Position numbers and translations under genes: made by a program. Shown here one piece after another: positions 61,587 to 64,000 of a DNA stretch of 64,000 nucleotides; the first letter of the stretch is position 1; every line of letters begins with the position of its first letter. The notes under the pieces are model-generated. The model ran no database searches. It had not been told where the DNA came from and saw nothing but the letters and a program-made list of their open reading frames with translations. This stretch comes from an uncultured Collinsella sp. (GTDB lineage Bacteria > Actinomycetota > Coriobacteriia > Coriobacteriales > Coriobacteriaceae): NCBI GenBank assembly GCA_949287065.1, contig CASEEV010000012.1:101299-165298 (forward strand), given 5' to 3'.

Positions 61587-62789
61587 TTAAGCCTGGTACC
61601 AGCGCGGGGTGCCGGCTGCCTCGAGAGCCTTGAGGGTAGCCACGGGGTCCTTGACCTTCTGCAGGAAGATCATTGCAGCGATGGCGTACGGCTTGTAGCT
61701 GGCCTCCTTGTACATGCCCACGCGGTGCATGTCAAAGACGTCGGCCATGACCTCGCCGTGCTCGCAGGAGACGCCGGAGATGTCGGCCGGCAGCGGATGC
61801 ATGTAGATGGTGTCATCGCCGTGCGCGGTCTTGGCCATGAGCTCGCGCGTGGAGCACCAGTCCATGTGGGTTGCGTTCTGGGCGAGCAGCTCCTTCTCGA
61901 GCGCCTTGATGCCGGCGTCGTCGCCCTCGGCGTAGAGGTTGGTGCGCTTCTCCATGGCGGCGTAGGGAGCCCAGCTCTTGGGGATGACGATGTCGGCGCC
62001 CTCGAAGGCCTCCTCCATCGTGTTCACCTGCTTGAAGGTGCACCCGGACTCGGCGGCGTAGGTCTTGGCGGCCTCGACGCGGTCGCCCATGAGGTCGTAG
62101 CCCTCGGGGTGAGCCAGCGTGACGTCCATGCCGAAGCGCGGGAGCAGCGAGATGAGCGACTGCGGGCAGGAGAGCGGCTTGCCGTAGCTCGGCGAGTACG
62201 CCCAGGTCACGGCGACCTTCTTGCCGCGGAGGTTCTCAAGGCCGCCGAACTCCTCGATGAGGTAGAGCATGTCGGCCGAGGACTGGGTGGGGTGGTCGGA
62301 GTCAGACTGCAGGGAGATGAGGGTCGGACGATGGTCGAGCACGCCGTCGTGGAAGGCCTCGTCAACGGACTCGGCGACCTCGGCCATGTAGGCGTCACCC
62401 TTGCCGATGTACATGTCGTCGCGGATGCCGATGACGTCGGCCATGAACGAGATCATCGTGGCGGTCTCGCGAACGGTCTCGCCGTGGGCGATCTGGCTCT
62501 TGCCCTCGTCGAGGTCCTGGAGCTGGAGGCCCAAGAGGTTCGTGGCCTTGGAGAACGAGAAGCGCGTACGGGTGGAGTTGTCGCGGAAGAGCGAGACGGC
62601 CAGGCCGGAGTTAAAGATGCGCGGCGAAATGTTGCGCTCGCGCAGGTCGCGAAGAGCGGCGGCAACGGCATAGAGGGCCTTAAGCTCGTCGGTGGTCTTG
62701 TCCCAGGTGTGCAGGAAGTCGGCGTTGTACATGCCGGAGAAGTCGAGACCGGACAGGTCGTCGAGCAGCTCGTTGAAGGACTTAGCCAT
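61587..62789 (-). CDS. ygeW: YgeW-type knotted carbamoyltransferase
   Basis: A 400-residue transcarbamylase-fold protein: SLFRDNSTRTRFSF is the carbamoyl-phosphate loop (about residue 70), SDSDHPTQSSADMLYL and VTWAYSPSYGKPLSCPQ the second half, and MHPLPAD the C-terminal loop. These features match the YgeW family of the purine/urate locus, whose carbamoyl acceptor is uncertain, rather than ornithine or aspartate carbamoyltransferase. ATG 62789 (MAKSFNELL) follows GAGAGGATC. Its product feeds the carbamate kinase next to it. Confidence 0.9.
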   Translation of the reverse strand: MAKSFNELLDDLSGLDFSGMYNADFLHTWDKTTDELKALYAVAAALRDLRERNISPRIFNSGLAVSLFRDNSTRTRFSFSKATNLLGLQLQDLDEGKSQIAHGETVRETATMISFMADVIGIRDDMYIGKGDAYMAEVAESVDEAFHDGVLDHRPTLISLQSDSDHPTQSSADMLYLIEEFGGLENLRGKKVAVTWAYSPSYGKPLSCPQSLISLLPRFGMDVTLAHPEGYDLMGDRVEAAKTYAAESGCTFKQVNTMEEAFEGADIVIPKSWAPYAAMEKRTNLYAEGDDAGIKALEKELLAQNATHMDWCSTRELMAKTAHGDDTIYMHPLPADISGVSCEHGEVMADVFDMHRVGMYKEASYKPYAIAAMIFLQKVKDPVATLKALEAAGTPRWYQA

Positions 62790-62988
62790 GGTGAGATCCT
62801 CTCTCTTGAACCCTGTGTGCCAGGGCACTTGCGTACGACGGCGTCTCTCATGGAGACGGGAACTTGCGCGGAGCATACGGCGCAGGGGCGGGCCGGGCAG
62901 AGCGTGCGGGAGCTGAGAGCGCCGCCCGGTCCGCCGCGCCGCGAGGTCGGCGGACAGGCGCCAGAGGGGACGCCCGCCCAGGAGGTGA

Positions 62989-64000
62989 CTACTGAATGTC
63001 GTTGTCGGTAGCGCCAGCGCGGAAGACGGTGACGTTATCGGTCTTCTTAGACGGATCGTAGAGGTTGAGCGCGGCGGTGTAGAGCGCGGCGCAGGTCACG
63101 AGGTCCTGCTTGTAGGTGACCTCGTTGGGAGCGTGCGCCTGGCTCTCGGCGCCGGGGCCGAAGCCCACGCACGGGATGCCGTAGCGGCCCTGGATGGACA
63201 CGCAGTTGGTCGAGAAGGTCCACTTGTCGGTCAGCGGACGGCCGGCGCGCTTGTCCATGGAGGCCTCGCAGCCGATGCGCTCATCGCCGAAGAGGGCGTG
63301 GTGCGCGTCGACGAGCGCCTGCACATGAGCGGCGTTCTCGGCGTTGATCCAGGTCGGGAAGTAGGCCTCGGTCTCGTAGACGGTGCCCTTCCAGCTCGGG
63401 CGGTCGTACATGTACATAGAGACCTTGACGTCGTCGCCGTACTTCTTGACGCTCGGCAGGTCGCGGATCTCTTGGAGGCAGGAGTCCCAGGTCTCGCCGG
63501 CGGTCATGCGGCGGTCGATGGAGATCGCGCAGGAGTCGGCAACGGCGCAGCGAGAGGGGCTCGTGTAGAAGATCTGGGAGACGGTGCAGGTGCCGCGGGT
63601 TAGGAAGCGAGCGTCCTCGTAGTGCTCGGGGTTGTACTTGGGGTCGAGCATCTTGACGAGGCCCTTGATCGAGGTGGACTCGTCGCAGCCGTTGTTGTTG
63701 AGGGCGCGGACGTCGGCGATGATGTCGGCCATCTTGTAGATGGCGTTGTCGCCGCGGTCGGGAGCGGAGCCGTGGCAGGAGATGCCCTTCACGTCGACGC
63801 GGATCTCCATGCGGCCGCGGTGACCGCGGTAGATGCCGCCGTCGGTGGGCTCGGTGGAGATCACGAACTCGATCTTCTCGCGGGCGTCCTCGGGACCGTC
63901 GAAGTACTTGTTGACGATGTACTGCCAGCACATGCCGTCGCAGTCCTCCTCCTGGACGGAGCCCACGACCATGATCTTGTAGCCCTCGGGGATGAGGCCC
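62989..64000 (-). CDS. ygeY: YgeY-type M20-family hydrolase, 5' end outside the window
   Basis: The 337 visible codons cover the C-terminal part of an M20 metallohydrolase. [12 protein letters not shown] has the catalytic acidic pair, a metal-ligand Glu is in VISTEPTD, the dimerisation-domain His in [15 protein letters not shown], and the last metal-ligand region is [20 protein letters not shown]. It closely follows the YgeY (putative selenium metabolism hydrolase) pattern and clusters with ygeW as in E. coli. It probably cleaves a peptide-like bond in a ring-opened purine intermediate. The start lies beyond 64000; the frame stays open to the edge. Confidence 0.88.
   Translation of the reverse strand, partial: GLIPEGYKIMVVGSVQEEDCDGMCWQYIVNKYFDGPEDAREKIEFVISTEPTDGGIYRGHRGRMEIRVDVKGISCHGSAPDRGDNAIYKMADIIADVRALNNNGCDESTSIKGLVKMLDPKYNPEHYEDARFLTRGTCTVSQIFYTSPSRCAVADSCAISIDRRMTAGETWDSCLQEIRDLPSVKKYGDDVKVSMYMYDRPSWKGTVYETEAYFPTWINAENAAHVQALVDAHHALFGDERIGCEASMDKRAGRPLTDKWTFSTNCVSIQGRYGIPCVGFGPGAESQAHAPNEVTYKQDLVTCAALYTAALNLYDPSKKTDNVTVFRAGATDNDIQ

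Overview
The window is GC-rich, densely packed bacterial chromosome. The gene mix suggests a gut Actinomycetota of the class Coriobacteriia (Collinsella/Olsenella-like): tandem 6-phospho-beta-glucosidases, a selenium-type xanthine dehydrogenase with an anaerobic purine/urate cluster, tig-clpP-clpX, and GTG/TTG starts with strong GGAGG ribosome sites. The taxonomic call is inference; no rRNA is present. Most genes are on the minus strand. No insertion sequence, phage gene or CRISPR array was seen.

Layout. 1-9.7 kb: a partial coiled-coil protein, a LOG-family hydrolase, a membrane-anchored XRE regulator bracketed by two almost identical 108-bp palindromic repeats, tgt, a dGTPase-type HD protein, a short prepilin peptidase, an ATP-grasp-like protein and mntP. 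9.8-24.8 kb: a PLP enzyme lacking the usual lysine, three GH1 6-phospho-beta-glucosidases with an RpiR regulator, thrS with a T-box-like leader, a GH32 sucrase with a LacI regulator and paired operators, and a secreted coiled-coil/RlpA protein. 25-30 kb: a HAD phosphatase, folC and valS.

30-38.4 kb holds the most unusual locus. A two-component system (minus) faces a five-gene plus-strand operon: amino-acid adenylating ligase, fold-III PLP decarboxylase, carrier protein, MBOAT acyltransferase and an SGNH/DltD-like protein. It has the architecture of dlt (D-alanylation of envelope polymers) with a decarboxylase built in. This suggests that an amino acid is activated, loaded on the carrier, decarboxylated there (as BtrK does in butirosin synthesis), and exported onto a surface polymer.

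38.4-55 kb: clpX-clpP-tig, tRNA-Leu, an aldo/keto reductase with ferredoxin-type clusters, a three-subunit xanthine dehydrogenase, a YczE-like membrane protein, a lower-GC nuclease-like gene beside an AT-rich palindrome, gdhA, tRNA-Gly and tRNA-Pro beside a decayed duplicate of the tRNA-Gly 3' end, a metallo-beta-lactamase-fold protein and asnB.

55.3-64 kb: molybdenum-hydroxylase maturation genes (XdhC/CoxI-like, yqeB, yqeC, ygfJ/mocA-like) mixed with purine-ring degradation genes (dihydropyrimidinase/HyuA-like, carbamate kinase, YgeW-type carbamoyltransferase, YgeY-type M20 hydrolase, cut by the window edge). With the xdh genes at 43.7-47.6 kb they plausibly form an anaerobic purine or urate route that yields carbamoyl phosphate, ATP and ammonia; the nearby glutamate dehydrogenase and asparagine synthetase could reassimilate the ammonia.

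A recurring theme between genes is palindromic elements of about 60-160 bp with unrelated sequences but similar design (inverted arms, often with an inner hairpin or motifs repeated in each arm), at 1.4, 2.7, 3.8, 12.4, 20.0, 24.9 and 49.9 kb.
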